Assembly: GCF_001591965.1 (NCBI RefSeq)
Contig: NZ_BCVX01000011.1
Coordinates: forward strand, 1-64,000
Length of the DNA: 64,000 nt
DNA from: Lysinibacillus odysseyi 34hs-1 = NBRC 100172
GTDB lineage: Bacteria; Bacillota; Bacilli; Bacillales_A; Planococcaceae
Direction of reading: 5' to 3'
The translations under genes were made by a program, and so were the position numbers. Every line of letters starts with the position of its first letter. The stretch's first letter is position 1. Below are positions 41,361-49,925 of the stretch, one piece after another. The notes below the pieces were generated by a model. It saw only the letters and a list, made by a program, of their open reading frames with translations, did not search any database and was not told where the DNA came from.

Positions 41361-41707
41361 AGTTTCATTTAGACAAATGCTTAAGTTTGAAAAAATACGC
41401 CATGTTACAGTTCAATCTTAATAGGGTAGTGAATAATATGCTGCTGCCATGACAAGTGAAATCGGTTGATTCGGGTATTTCGAGGCATGTCGCTAATAAC
41501 GAAGCGTATAGCGCTTCGATAAAGCCCCAAATTATATATAGAGCATTGCGTCAATACGGAGGTCAACTTCTAGTAAAAGCCCGATTGGTTGGGGTCTCCA
41601 GGAGACATGGAAATAAGGCATTGCAACAGGACGTAGCGAACTTTGCATTTTGTTCGGCTACTCAGCGGGAATAGCATCCCAGAGCCAAGTTAGAAATAGG
41701 AGTGTTT
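41361..41707. other. Gene-poor interval, no recognised element
   Basis: The interval of 347 bases before the SGNH hydrolase gene has no gene I can support. It has a short palindrome around GAAGCGTATAGCGCTTC (41500-41516). A 72-codon open frame (41456-41674) shows no similarity that I recognise. Base composition is more G/C-rich than the flanks, consistent with decayed foreign DNA. Confidence 0.3.
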
Positions 41708-42418
41708 ATGTTGGAAAAGGGTTATATTATATTAATAATTTCATTACTATTAAATGTACTGTTGTTAGGAACAGGCAGCTATGTGGTGAAAAATATAGGT
41801 GGATTTGAATTTGTTAAAACAAAAATGCAGTCAACACCTTCTCCCAAGAAGGATTCCGCCTATTACTTTACGAAAAAAAGCGTTTTTGAACATTCGTCAA
41901 TTAGTAATATAGATAAAGTGTTCATTGGTGACAGTATTTCCGATTACGGAGAATTCCAAGAATACTTTCCCGGTGAAGTTGTGCTGAATCGAGGAATCCG
42001 GAATGATAGGACAGAAGGTGTATTGAATCGGATACAGGAAGTAGTGGACCGCAACCCGAAAGAGGCGTATTTGATGATTGGTGTCAATGATATCCGTTAT
42101 GGAACAGAAGCCGAAGTATTTAAAAGTAATGTCGAAAAAATCGTGGATTCGTTTGAAGGAAAAGGTACAAGGCTCGCTATTCAATCAATCCTACCTGTGA
42201 ATAACGAGCTATTCGGAAATGAAGTGACAAATGACAAAGTGAAGCGATTTAATATTATTTTGCAACAGATTGCGGATGAGAAGGGAATTAAGTATATCGA
42301 TCTGCATTCGAGCTTTGTCGATAAAAACGGGCAACTGGATAAGCAGTTCACAGGTGATGGGCTTCATTTAAATGGGAAAGGGTATGAAGTTTGGGTCGAT
42401 AGGCTTCGCTCTAAATAA
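41708..42418 (+). CDS. SGNH/GDSL-family hydrolase
   Basis: Membrane-anchored or secreted esterase of 236 residues. An N-terminal hydrophobic segment (about 6-27) is followed by block I FIGDSISD (S76 nucleophile), block III MIGVND (N127) and block V DGLHLN (D217, H220). The substrate could be acylated cell-wall or polysaccharide. I start at the ATG 41708, 6 bases after AGGAG; the GTG at 41702 overlaps that site. It converges with an acyltransferase gene, so addition and removal of acetyl groups may be linked; this is inference. Confidence 0.85.
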   Translation: MLEKGYIILIISLLLNVLLLGTGSYVVKNIGGFEFVKTKMQSTPSPKKDSAYYFTKKSVFEHSSISNIDKVFIGDSISDYGEFQEYFPGEVVLNRGIRNDRTEGVLNRIQEVVDRNPKEAYLMIGVNDIRYGTEAEVFKSNVEKIVDSFEGKGTRLAIQSILPVNNELFGNEVTNDKVKRFNIILQQIADEKGIKYIDLHSSFVDKNGQLDKQFTGDGLHLNGKGYEVWVDRLRSK

Positions 42419-42435
42419 AATAAATTATATAAAAA

Positions 42436-42469
42436 GCTGAACCTCAGAGATGAGGTCCAGCATTTTTTT
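42436..42469. terminator. Terminator between SGNH hydrolase and acyltransferase
   Basis: GCTGAACCTC pairs with GAGGTCCAGC (one mismatch), followed by seven T on the plus strand. Confidence 0.85.
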
Positions 42470-43526
42470 ACGTCGGAATAGGTGTCTTTTCTTTCTTGAT
42501 TGAAAACCCGCCAAGTAGAGTTTTCCCGTTTGGTAGCAATTTTTTTATTAAAATTGAAACAATGATAGGAATGAATATCCCAAACGTTGTGTAACCAATA
42601 AGCCCGTATGTGAAATAATCATTTAAAATAATATCTGCAAATATATGCAAGTACATAATGGAAAGCGAGTGATTTTCTATTTTCTGCAGCCAGTTGAGCG
42701 ACAGTTTTGCTGCGAGCAACTGGAAGCATCCTACTAATACGATTGTAAATGATAAGGGAATGACCAAATCCAATATAAAATGGTCATACCGTAAGAACTT
42801 CATACTCAGTCGATAATCGATGATATTGAAGCAATCAAGCAATACCGCTGTCGCACTCAGGAACACGGCCGTACTCATCCATCGTTTTGAAATATCCATC
42901 CACAGATCTTTGAAATAATACCCGATTGCAAAATAGACGATTGCCATCAGCGCAACATCGATGTTCCAAATCATGGGAATCGATTGCGCTGCTTCGGAGG
43001 GCTTGCCGCCGATGACTTTCATAGCGATGATGCTCTCAAAATGTGCAATAATATAAAAGAGCCCTAGAATCATAAACTGTTTCATCCGATTGAAGTAGGT
43101 CGTCAACCACATGAATAATAAGTATGTGAAGAATAATGTCGTCACAAACCAGAAAACACCATATGCTTCGCGAACAAAACGCCCCCCTATGGCAAGTGTC
43201 CATAAGTCATTAAGATACCATTCTAAATCTCGATTGCCTGAAAAAATCTCCATTCCATAACGGACTAGTGTAATACTAGCAAGGAAAAATAGGTAAGGGA
43301 CGATTAATTGCATGAAACGCTTGTGAATCGTCGGCTTTATATCTTTTTTATCTAAAACCGGCTTAAAGAACAAACCGCTTAATATGAAAAATGCAGGCAT
43401 ATGAAACCAATAAATATATTTCGCGAGTGGAAAGTCGAGCTCTCCTGGATAATGCCCAATGACGACAAGGATCATTAAGAATCCTTTCGTAATATCCACC
43501 CACGTTATCCGTTTTTTCTTCATCAA
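42468..43526 (-). CDS. Membrane acyltransferase, family 3
   Basis: Multi-pass membrane O-acyltransferase of 352 residues (Acyl_transf_3, fucose-4-O-acetyltransferase-like). The N-terminus WVDITKGFLMILVVIGHYPG and WFHMPAFFILSGLFF carry the conserved histidine H23 and the SGLFF motif. About ten membrane segments follow. The family transfers acetyl groups onto surface sugars. Lone gene on the minus strand within the accessory zone. Confidence 0.85.
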   Translation of the reverse strand: MMKKKRITWVDITKGFLMILVVIGHYPGELDFPLAKYIYWFHMPAFFILSGLFFKPVLDKKDIKPTIHKRFMQLIVPYLFFLASITLVRYGMEIFSGNRDLEWYLNDLWTLAIGGRFVREAYGVFWFVTTLFFTYLLFMWLTTYFNRMKQFMILGLFYIIAHFESIIAMKVIGGKPSEAAQSIPMIWNIDVALMAIVYFAIGYYFKDLWMDISKRWMSTAVFLSATAVLLDCFNIIDYRLSMKFLRYDHFILDLVIPLSFTIVLVGCFQLLAAKLSLNWLQKIENHSLSIMYLHIFADIILNDYFTYGLIGYTTFGIFIPIIVSILIKKLLPNGKTLLGGFSIKKEKTPIPT

Positions 43527-43635
43527 TGTACACCTCTAAAAAAGTATGCTGTTATTATATACCCTCTTTTCGTGTTAATAGGGCAATGTAACAGTATAGA
43601 TATGTAATTGTTAAATAAACGGTAAAATACGGATA

Positions 43636-44060
43636 TAGAGGATTCCTGTCGTGTCTATAAAAGAAATTCCTAACCACTGAACAGAAGTGATGGTTTCAGC
43701 TCAGATAATTCTTGCTGAAAGAATTGCGACAGGCAGTTCAACAGAAGTTAATATAGTCGCCAGCCCTCCTGAAACTAACGGGCGCCGACTGCAATGAAGA
43801 CGATAAACCCCAAAATCATTGGTTATCATCACAGATGTACGTGTTAGCAGATCGACATTGACTGCGACCTATCCACTGAAAACTATAAAGGCTGCATAAG
43901 TAAAGGTGGATAATATTCCTGATAAAAACCCTATATTCGGAAGTCCTTGGATATCTATGTTTAAAATATTGGAAGAAAAATACCCTGATTAAGATGAGTA
44001 CGATTGAAAATATGGTAGAAAGTAAAGAAAACCGTGGAATGCTTAAGTCATAGTAATGAT
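43636..44060 (-). pseudogene. EamA-family transporter remnant
   Basis: On the minus strand the broken frames read GFLSGILSTFTYAAFIVFSG, stop, and further on LATILTSVELPVAILSARII, stop, AETITSVQWLGI. These fit the second EamA repeat of drug/metabolite transporters. There are at least two stops and a frame change, so it is dead. The rest of 43527-44243 has nothing I recognise. Confidence 0.65.
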
Positions 44061-44243
44061 AAAATAGGAAAACTGCTTAGTGCTGGAACACTAAACAGTC
44101 ATTAGCAAATAAGGGGGGTAACAGGGCTAGTAAATCACCCCTAATACATCGACCTGCTGCATATGGTAATTTTACCGTTATTTCCATTAAATACGAAAGT
44201 TAACGCTAATTCTTTTGAGCTTTTATAAGGAAATTAGTGCTTT

Positions 44244-45053
44244 TTAATTTGTTACGATACATTCTGCAATCTCCGGAAAATCAATAAATGGGTTCCGATT
44301 GCCTTGAAGTTCTTGGATAGCTAGGTTGCGGTGCTTTTCATAGATGGATACTGGAAAAGATTGATGCCATTTTAACAATAAAGAGACGTTCTCCAGTTCT
44401 TTTTTTATTGTGTTTGGATAGCGAATTAGGAAATAGAGTGTTGCTCTAGCAACGATTCCTTTGCCGTATTCTGGTTCGAACTTGCTTTCTTCAGTTTTGC
44501 CGCAGCCATCTTTGATCCCTAGAATTAATCCTTCAGGGTTATAATTGTGGAAATCATAGTAGGGGTAGTTGCTGCGACTGCTATTGCAGGTGGGTTCACA
44601 GGCGAATAGATGATGCAAGTCTCCTCTCATCGGTCCTTTTTTATCAAACCATGATTGAGGCACTACATGTTCACAGTTAAATAGATGATCCGAGAAGACG
44701 CTGATTAACCCTTTTGCCTGCATTTCATGAAGCCGAATATCCTCCTCTATGACAGAAAGTGGATCCATCCTATTTCCAGAATAAAGGCTTTTTAATAAAC
44801 CGTCTTCCTGCAAATCAACCCAAGGGTATACATAACGGTGGGGGCTGTAGCTTAACCGATTTGTATGTGTTTTTTCAAGCAATGTGTGAAGGCTATCTAA
44901 AAGATTGGCATCCGTGAATGAAATATCCTGATAGTATTGTTTTCTGACTTCCTTATCTTTCTTTTCGTCATAATAGGGTCGGTTTTCCTTATAATTTAAA
45001 AAGTATGACTTGGCCGTTTCCCATTCATCGTATAGCAAACTTAGTTTTTCCAT
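44244..45053 (-). CDS. Endonuclease I-family nuclease without signal peptide
   Basis: Nuclease of 269 residues of the endonuclease I (Bsn/Vvn, His-Me finger) family. The catalytic NCEHVVPQSWF (H129) and GDLHHLFAC (H147, H148) with the metal-binding Asn (N157) in CNSSRSNYPY are intact, as is the family end QGNRNPFIDFPE. Known members are secreted, but this one begins MEKLSLLYDEWETAK with no signal peptide. Its ATG overlaps the stop of the upstream subtilisin gene (TAATG), so the two are co-translated. An intracellular non-specific nuclease would be harmful unless controlled. See the findings. Confidence 0.88.
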   Translation of the reverse strand: MEKLSLLYDEWETAKSYFLNYKENRPYYDEKKDKEVRKQYYQDISFTDANLLDSLHTLLEKTHTNRLSYSPHRYVYPWVDLQEDGLLKSLYSGNRMDPLSVIEEDIRLHEMQAKGLISVFSDHLFNCEHVVPQSWFDKKGPMRGDLHHLFACEPTCNSSRSNYPYYDFHNYNPEGLILGIKDGCGKTEESKFEPEYGKGIVARATLYFLIRYPNTIKKELENVSLLLKWHQSFPVSIYEKHRNLAIQELQGNRNPFIDFPEIAECIVTN

Positions 45054-46015
45054 TATATTTTCAACGCCTTTGCAGATACTTCTTGGTTGAACACCTCCGA
45101 TAAGTACTTCTCCGTTATTAAGTACAGCAATCCGTTGCCTTCGAGTTTTGGCGAGTTTCCTAAAGGAATGGTTCTCTTTATCAATTGCGCATACAGCTCA
45201 GGCTCTGTCAGATTTCGCTCGAAGTTTCTGTTGGCATTCTGTTTTATGAGTGCAAGTGCACCGGATACATGCGGTGTTGCCATCGAAGTTCCGCTAAGTT
45301 TTGCATAAGTTCCATTTACATACGTTGAAAGGATTCCTTCACCAGGGGCTACTAAGTCGACTTCATTATTCGAATTTGAAAATTCGGAAGAACTGCGTTG
45401 CAGGTTAACAGATCCGACGCTGATGACTTCATTGTAGCAGGCAGGATAGGCAAATTCATTTGAAGAACTCTGTCCATCTCCCTCATTACCGGCGGCACAA
45501 ACTACTAGAATTTGATTATTGATTGCGTTTTGAATAGCCTGGTGTAACTCAGGTACATCGACAGGACCACCGAGGCTCATGGAGATGATATCCACCTTTT
45601 GTTCAACTGCATAGTTAATACCATTTATGATCCAGTCGTATTGCCCTGATCCACTTTTATCAAGCACTTTTAAAATCAATAAACTTGCTTCAGGTGCAAC
45701 ACCAACTACTCCTGTACCGTTATCAATTGCAGCAATTGTGCCAGCCACATGGGTTCCATGGCCGTTGTAATCGATGTATACATCAGGTTGTCCATCATCA
45801 TCACGAGTGAAATTCCGTCCGCCGATAATACGCTCACTCAAATCAGGGTGAGTGACGTCGCAGCCTGTGTCCAATATCGCAACAGTGATTCCCTCCCCTT
45901 TAGAATTCTCCCACATTTCCGGTGCTGCAATAAGTTCAATACCCTTTGGCACCACTTCGACCATTTCGACCACTTCATCCACTTGATATGGAATTAAATG
46001 TAACTTTTGTTCCAT
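45053..46015 (-). CDS. ispA: Intracellular subtilisin-type serine protease
   Basis: Peptidase S8 of 320 residues with the triad D49 (AILDTGCD), H86 (NGHGTHVAG) and S244 (SGTSMATPHV); N177 forms the oxyanion hole. The N-terminus has no signal peptide and contains LIPY (residues 7-10), the marker motif of the inhibitory extension of intracellular subtilisins, which is removed to activate the enzyme. GGAGGGATAC precedes the ATG. It is the first gene of a two-gene unit with the endonuclease. Confidence 0.9.
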   Translation of the reverse strand: MEQKLHLIPYQVDEVVEMVEVVPKGIELIAAPEMWENSKGEGITVAILDTGCDVTHPDLSERIIGGRNFTRDDDGQPDVYIDYNGHGTHVAGTIAAIDNGTGVVGVAPEASLLILKVLDKSGSGQYDWIINGINYAVEQKVDIISMSLGGPVDVPELHQAIQNAINNQILVVCAAGNEGDGQSSSNEFAYPACYNEVISVGSVNLQRSSSEFSNSNNEVDLVAPGEGILSTYVNGTYAKLSGTSMATPHVSGALALIKQNANRNFERNLTEPELYAQLIKRTIPLGNSPKLEGNGLLYLITEKYLSEVFNQEVSAKALKI

Positions 46016-46247
46016 TTGTATCCCTCCTGAAAGAATTAAGTTTCAAGTGTATTCTTGGTAGTTGATAATAGTCTAACAATTCTGAATTATTATGGGAAGT
46101 TACAATTGATGTGTTTTTATCCAAATATCGGAGTTTTAAAAGTGAAAATAGTATTGGTATCTATTAGTCAATCATGCATGATAACAATCTTAAGGATTAT
46201 GAATGTTTGTACTTGAACTAAGATGCGTTCGTATGAGCTACCGTATA
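46016..46247. other. Upstream region of the protease-nuclease unit
   Basis: A/T-rich sequence that must contain the promoter of the minus-strand ispA-nuclease unit. I see no gene and no clear operator. Confidence 0.3.
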
Positions 46248-46290
46248 TACACCACGCACTGAGGTAGCTTGGTTGGCATCGGTTGAATAA
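46248..46290 (+). repeat. rlmCD 3'-end scar, copy A (degenerate)
   Basis: TACACCACGCAC followed, after a short deletion, by GTAGCTTGGTTG and further codons reads (Y)TTH - VAWLASVE-stop, close to the end of RlmCD ([15 protein letters not shown]). An imperfect hairpin AGCAGCAC/GTGCGACT with a five-T run (46299-46337) lies behind it. It is the weakest of the four copies. Confidence 0.5.
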
Positions 46291-46419
46291 ATAACTCGAG
46301 CAGCACGTTTCTAATATTATAGATGGTGCGACTTTTTAATAATATTGGAAAAATATGTGTATTTTTACATCTGTCCATTTATTGTATTAATATAAAAGTA
46401 ATGGGTATAAGGGGGATTT

Positions 46420-46806
46420 ATGGTGTATTATTGCTCGGATTTTAGTGACGATGAAAAGGAGTTTTTACCTTTTGTTGAATATGTGGATTTTGGTTATGTG
46501 AAAACAGATAAAGAATATGAGGAGCCTATAAAGCAATCCTTAAAGGACGTAAAAGAACTGAAGAGGCAATGCGCTATTAGAAGCATAGACGATGCAAAGG
46601 AATTCGAATTGTTTGAACGGATAGAAAACGGTGACGATGAAGCGCGAAATATCATTTTTATTAATTTTCTATTATACATACCACGAATTGTAAAATATTA
46701 TGTTGGTAATGGCGTGGCGATAGAAGACTTAATTCAAGAAGGCAATATAGCATTATTAGAGGCGATTGATACGTTTGAGTTTAGAATGGTTATTTTTAAT
46801 GAGTAG
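46420..46806 (+). pseudogene. Truncated sigma-70-like factor
   Basis: A frame of 128 residues with an intact start (AAGGGGG upstream). From about residue 66 it matches sigma region 2 (LFERIENGDDEARN, LIQEGNIALLEAIDTFEF) and then breaks off (RMVIFNE-stop) where region 2.3-2.4 should begin. Regions 3 and 4 are missing, so it cannot act as a normal sigma factor. The break lies 45 bases before an rlmCD scar. Confidence 0.65.
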
Positions 46807-46851
46807 GTTAAACGGCAATATATTTCTATGATTTATATAATCTACGCTCAG

Positions 46852-46896
46852 CACTCACCACATTGTGAAGCAGTCGCTTGGTTGGAGTTAGTTTGA
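46852..46896 (+). repeat. rlmCD 3'-end scar, copy B
   Basis: Encodes [14 protein letters not shown]-stop in frame, against [15 protein letters not shown] in the native gene. Most differences in the DNA are synonymous, so it derives from a working coding end of a diverged rlmCD rather than from a recent copy of this one. A perfect terminator follows. Confidence 0.85.
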
Positions 46897-46914
46897 TTTA
46901 TTAAATAATATGTT

Positions 46915-46963
46915 GCTGTGCTGAAAAATCCGATTCTTATTCGGTTTTTCAGCACAGCTTTTT
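46915..46963 (+). terminator. Terminator behind scar copy B
   Basis: GCTGTGCTGAAAAATCCGA pairs with TCGGTTTTTCAGCACAGC around a short loop, then five T. It would suit the end of an rlmCD gene. Confidence 0.9.
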
Positions 46964-47002
46964 GAATTGGAAGGATTTTTTGCTCCCTGTGCAAGTAATG
47001 AT

Positions 47003-47039
47003 AAAAACCGTAAATGCGAATATCACATTTACGGTTTTT
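47003..47039 (-). terminator. Terminator of the NhaC gene
   Basis: AAAAACCGTAAATG pairs with CATTTACGGTTTTT; on the minus strand it overlaps the stop codon and is followed by T-rich sequence. Confidence 0.8.
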
Positions 47040-48324
47040 GAATAGGTTTATTTTTAGTTTTCGGATAACCGATGAGGATGGCAATGACTCCGCAGACACC
47101 TACTAAAATGGAGTAATACGAATATTGCATGATTAAAATAGGGGAAATGCCGGCGATACTGGCAGCTGCTAAAAATTGCGCGCCATACGGAATGACCCCT
47201 TGAACAACACATGAAAAAATGTCGATAATGCTTGCTGATTTACGTGGCTCAATATCGTATTGATCGGCAATTTTTTTTGCTATTGGCCCAGCAATCATAA
47301 TTGCAATCGTATTATTGGCGGTTGAAAGGTCGGTTAAACCAACTAAACCCGCCATTGCAAATTGGGCATCCTTTTGCGACTTAATTTTATGCGTGGCGGT
47401 ATATACGATAAAATCAATGCCGCCATTATGCTTAATGATCTCGACCATACCGGCAATTAACATCGCTAAAAACGCCATTTCAAACATATTGCTCATACCG
47501 TCACCAATTGCGCTGATAAATGTCATTACCTCATAACTACCATCAATTAAGCCAATAGTTCCAGCGAGGATGATTCCACTTGCTAATACCGTAAAGACAT
47601 TTACTCCCATCAAAGCAAAAACTATGACGAATAAATAAGGAATCAATTTGTACCAATCAAAGCTGGCATGTGTCACTGCGGCTGTGGAATTCGGTGTCAA
47701 AAAAGCTAAAACAACACATGTGATAATTGCTGCTGGTAACACGATGAAAAAGTTAACTTTAAATTTGTCTTTCATTTCTGCGCCTTGAGAGCGGACCGAT
47801 GCTATAGTTGTATCAGAAATAAATGATAAATTATCGCCAAACATAGCCCCGCCAATAACAGTTGCCATTAATAGCGGTATTGAAAGTCCAGTTTGATCCC
47901 CAATCGCTAAACCTATTGGGGCAAGGGCAACAATCGTTCCAACTGAAGTGCCCATTGCTAAAGATATAAAACAGGCAATTATGAATAAGCCAATAACTAA
48001 TAAGTTTTGTGGCAAAATAGAGAGTGCAAAGTTTACCGTTGCTTCAATAGCGCCCATTCCTTTTGCGGTTTCCGAAAATGCACCGGCAAGTAAGAAAATG
48101 ATTACCATTAACATGACATTCGAATTCCCGGCACCGGTCGTAAAGATTTCAATTTTTTTTGTGATTGTTTCTTTGCGGTTCATGAAAATAGCAACAATGC
48201 TTGCAATTGAAATGGCAACCATTACAGGAAATGCATAAAAATCGTTTAATACAATTCCTGAGCCGATAAACAAAATCAAAAATACAACAATTGGAATTAA
48301 AGCCCATGGATTTCCTTTTTGCAT
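47029..48324 (-). CDS. NhaC-family Na+/H+ antiporter
   Basis: Membrane antiporter of 431 residues with about eleven to twelve hydrophobic segments. GTSVGTIVALAPIG, GAMFGDNLSFISDTTIA and VQGVIPYGAQ match the Na+/H+ antiporter NhaC superfamily (also seen in malate/lactate and amino-acid exchangers). I start at the ATG 48324, preceded by AAAGGAGGAAG; the frame open to 48456 lies before that site. It stands alone between two rlmCD scars, as sole cargo of its module. Confidence 0.85.
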   Translation of the reverse strand: MQKGNPWALIPIVVFLILFIGSGIVLNDFYAFPVMVAISIASIVAIFMNRKETITKKIEIFTTGAGNSNVMLMVIIFLLAGAFSETAKGMGAIEATVNFALSILPQNLLVIGLFIIACFISLAMGTSVGTIVALAPIGLAIGDQTGLSIPLLMATVIGGAMFGDNLSFISDTTIASVRSQGAEMKDKFKVNFFIVLPAAIITCVVLAFLTPNSTAAVTHASFDWYKLIPYLFVIVFALMGVNVFTVLASGIILAGTIGLIDGSYEVMTFISAIGDGMSNMFEMAFLAMLIAGMVEIIKHNGGIDFIVYTATHKIKSQKDAQFAMAGLVGLTDLSTANNTIAIMIAGPIAKKIADQYDIEPRKSASIIDIFSCVVQGVIPYGAQFLAAASIAGISPILIMQYSYYSILVGVCGVIAILIGYPKTKNKPIQKP

Positions 48325-48370
48325 TTCTTCCTCCTTTAAGTAGTGCGTATCAGTTAATATACAAATAAGG

Positions 48371-48399
48371 GCCTCTTCTAAAATTAAGTAAGAAGAGGC
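48371..48399. promoter_or_regulatory. Palindrome in the NhaC upstream region
   Basis: GCCTCTTCT (48371-48379) and AGAAGAGGC (48391-48399) form a perfect 9-base inverted repeat around 11 bases, about 50 bases before the antiporter start. It could be an operator or a leader hairpin. Confidence 0.5.
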
Positions 48400-48456
48400 A
48401 CCACATATATTAGAGTGCATTTTATTTATCGAGAAAATTTTTGTAGGGTTGAGCAT

Positions 48457-49097
48457 GACATCTACTACTTCATTACGAAGCGTTTATTATGGCCATCCCA
48501 CAATAATCATGATGACAACAATTTCATACTATGAAATAAAGATTAGAATATAAGAAAATTTGTGTTAAGTCAATTTGTTTGTTATTTCAGAATAATGAAA
48601 TTGCGGTTCCTTTGAGGCTGAAATAGAATTCGACAATTGTATGAGTTAAATTCACAATTCTAATCCCGTTGGTTTCAAGGACTTTAGAATAATTAAAAGG
48701 GCACCCGATATGGGAGCTAGCATAAACACTGCGTTTCAGAAAATGAGAGAAGGGTGATTAGAGTACCACGAATTATTGAAGAAAATATTGATGTAAAGGT
48801 AACAATTTCTCAAACACCTCTAGCTACCCTCTGAAGAGAATGCTTTATAGTTTCTAAAACCAATACCAGGATAAGCAATGCACAAGCGCGTGATCTAACT
48901 GGAGTCAGATCTGAATAGTAAACCCACCAGCACCATTGTGTTGCCAAATATACTCTGGACCTTGCGAAGCAGTTGCATGTTTGGACTTGGTATAATAATT
49001 TGTTTTTTCTTTTTGTATAAAAGAGGAGGCATTTTTAATGAAACTCTTGTACTAACAACGTCGGCTAGTTCAAGAATTTTTTATTATTTATAACCTG
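48457..49097. other. Decayed interval around scar copy C
   Basis: About 640 bases with short broken frames and no gene I recognise. The scar copy C (48951-48995) lies inside. A piece on the plus strand reads GFKDFRIIKRAPDMGASINT before a stop (48679 on) but matches nothing I know. Confidence 0.3.
48951..48995 (+). repeat. rlmCD 3'-end scar, copy C
   Basis: Encodes YSGPCEAVACLDLV-stop in frame, against [15 protein letters not shown] of the native gene and [14 protein letters not shown] of copy B. The CEAVA core and the reading frame to the stop are intact. Confidence 0.75.
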
Positions 49098-49838
49098 TTA
49101 ATGTCCCGTTTTTTTAGATGAGGCATAATCAATGCAGCGTTCCACAAACTCCAGGACCTCTTTGGAAATTGGATAGAGTCCAGTATCTTCGTGAGGCAGA
49201 TTTCTTACTTCCCAAAATCGATCTATTAAATCATCGTCTCCTTGAAATATCACTTCTGAGAGCTCCATTAACTTCCCGGCAATTTGAATACCTTGTACTG
49301 ATTCTGCCTGTATATCTTGGCAGATATAAGATTCAATTTGTTTTAGTAACAAAATATATTGATGGGTTATTTCATCATTGTGACTAAGGCTGGGAATCAC
49401 CTTTTGTAAAAAAGCTTTTTCGTCATCTTGAAAATAGTCAATCCAATTTTTTGCTTTACTTTGTGAAAGTTTAACAAGTTCAGAGACATGTTCCCAAGAT
49501 AAATCTTCTTTTAAATCAACCATATTAATTAATGTAGTAGTATTAGCTATGCTTGTTTGGAGTTTTGAGAGCTGTTCTTGTAAGTAATTGTAGTGTGAAG
49601 TTAAAACTTGCTTATAAGATAGCTTATCCAATAGATTGTGGATATCCTCTAATGGCAGCGAAAGGGATTTTAGAATAATAATTTTCTCTAATTTAAATAA
49701 ATCCTCTTCAGAGTAGAATCGTTTTCCAGACTCATCTTTAAAACTTGGTGTAAGGAGATTGATTTGATCATAATAGCGAAGTGTTCGAATGGATATATTT
49801 CGTTGTTTACTTACTTCTCCCGTAGTCCATCGTTTCAT
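49098..49838 (-). CDS. MerR-family transcriptional regulator
   Basis: Regulator of 246 residues. The N-terminal winged helix (WTTGEVSKQRNISIRTLRYYDQI, given in the family position 3-25) and a coiled-coil (about 70-110) are MerR-like. The C-terminal ~130 residues resemble the TipAS-type antibiotic-binding domain (VIPSLSHND, DRFWEV). It is divergent from the CPBP gene at 49926, whose promoter has the 19-base spacer typical of MerR activation. GGAGGGAAT precedes the ATG. Confidence 0.88.
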   Translation of the reverse strand: MKRWTTGEVSKQRNISIRTLRYYDQINLLTPSFKDESGKRFYSEEDLFKLEKIIILKSLSLPLEDIHNLLDKLSYKQVLTSHYNYLQEQLSKLQTSIANTTTLINMVDLKEDLSWEHVSELVKLSQSKAKNWIDYFQDDEKAFLQKVIPSLSHNDEITHQYILLLKQIESYICQDIQAESVQGIQIAGKLMELSEVIFQGDDDLIDRFWEVRNLPHEDTGLYPISKEVLEFVERCIDYASSKKTGH

Positions 49839-49860
49839 TGCATTCCCTCCTAAAAAAGGC

Positions 49861-49891
49861 TTGTAGGTTACGTAACGTCATCCAATATAGT
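49861..49891 (+). promoter_or_regulatory. MerR-type promoter of the CPBP gene
   Basis: TTGTAG (49861-49866) and TATAGT (49886-49891) are separated by 19 bases, two more than standard, as in MerR-activated promoters. The spacer contains the palindrome GTTACGTAAC (49867-49876), a probable binding site of the divergent regulator. Confidence 0.75.
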
Positions 49892-49925
49892 TGAATTATA
49901 ACGTATATGGGAAGAGGAATGACGG

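Noticed and set aside
41456-41674. Plus-strand frame of 72 codons before the SGNH hydrolase
   Set aside because: No similarity recognised and no convincing start; lies in decayed island DNA.
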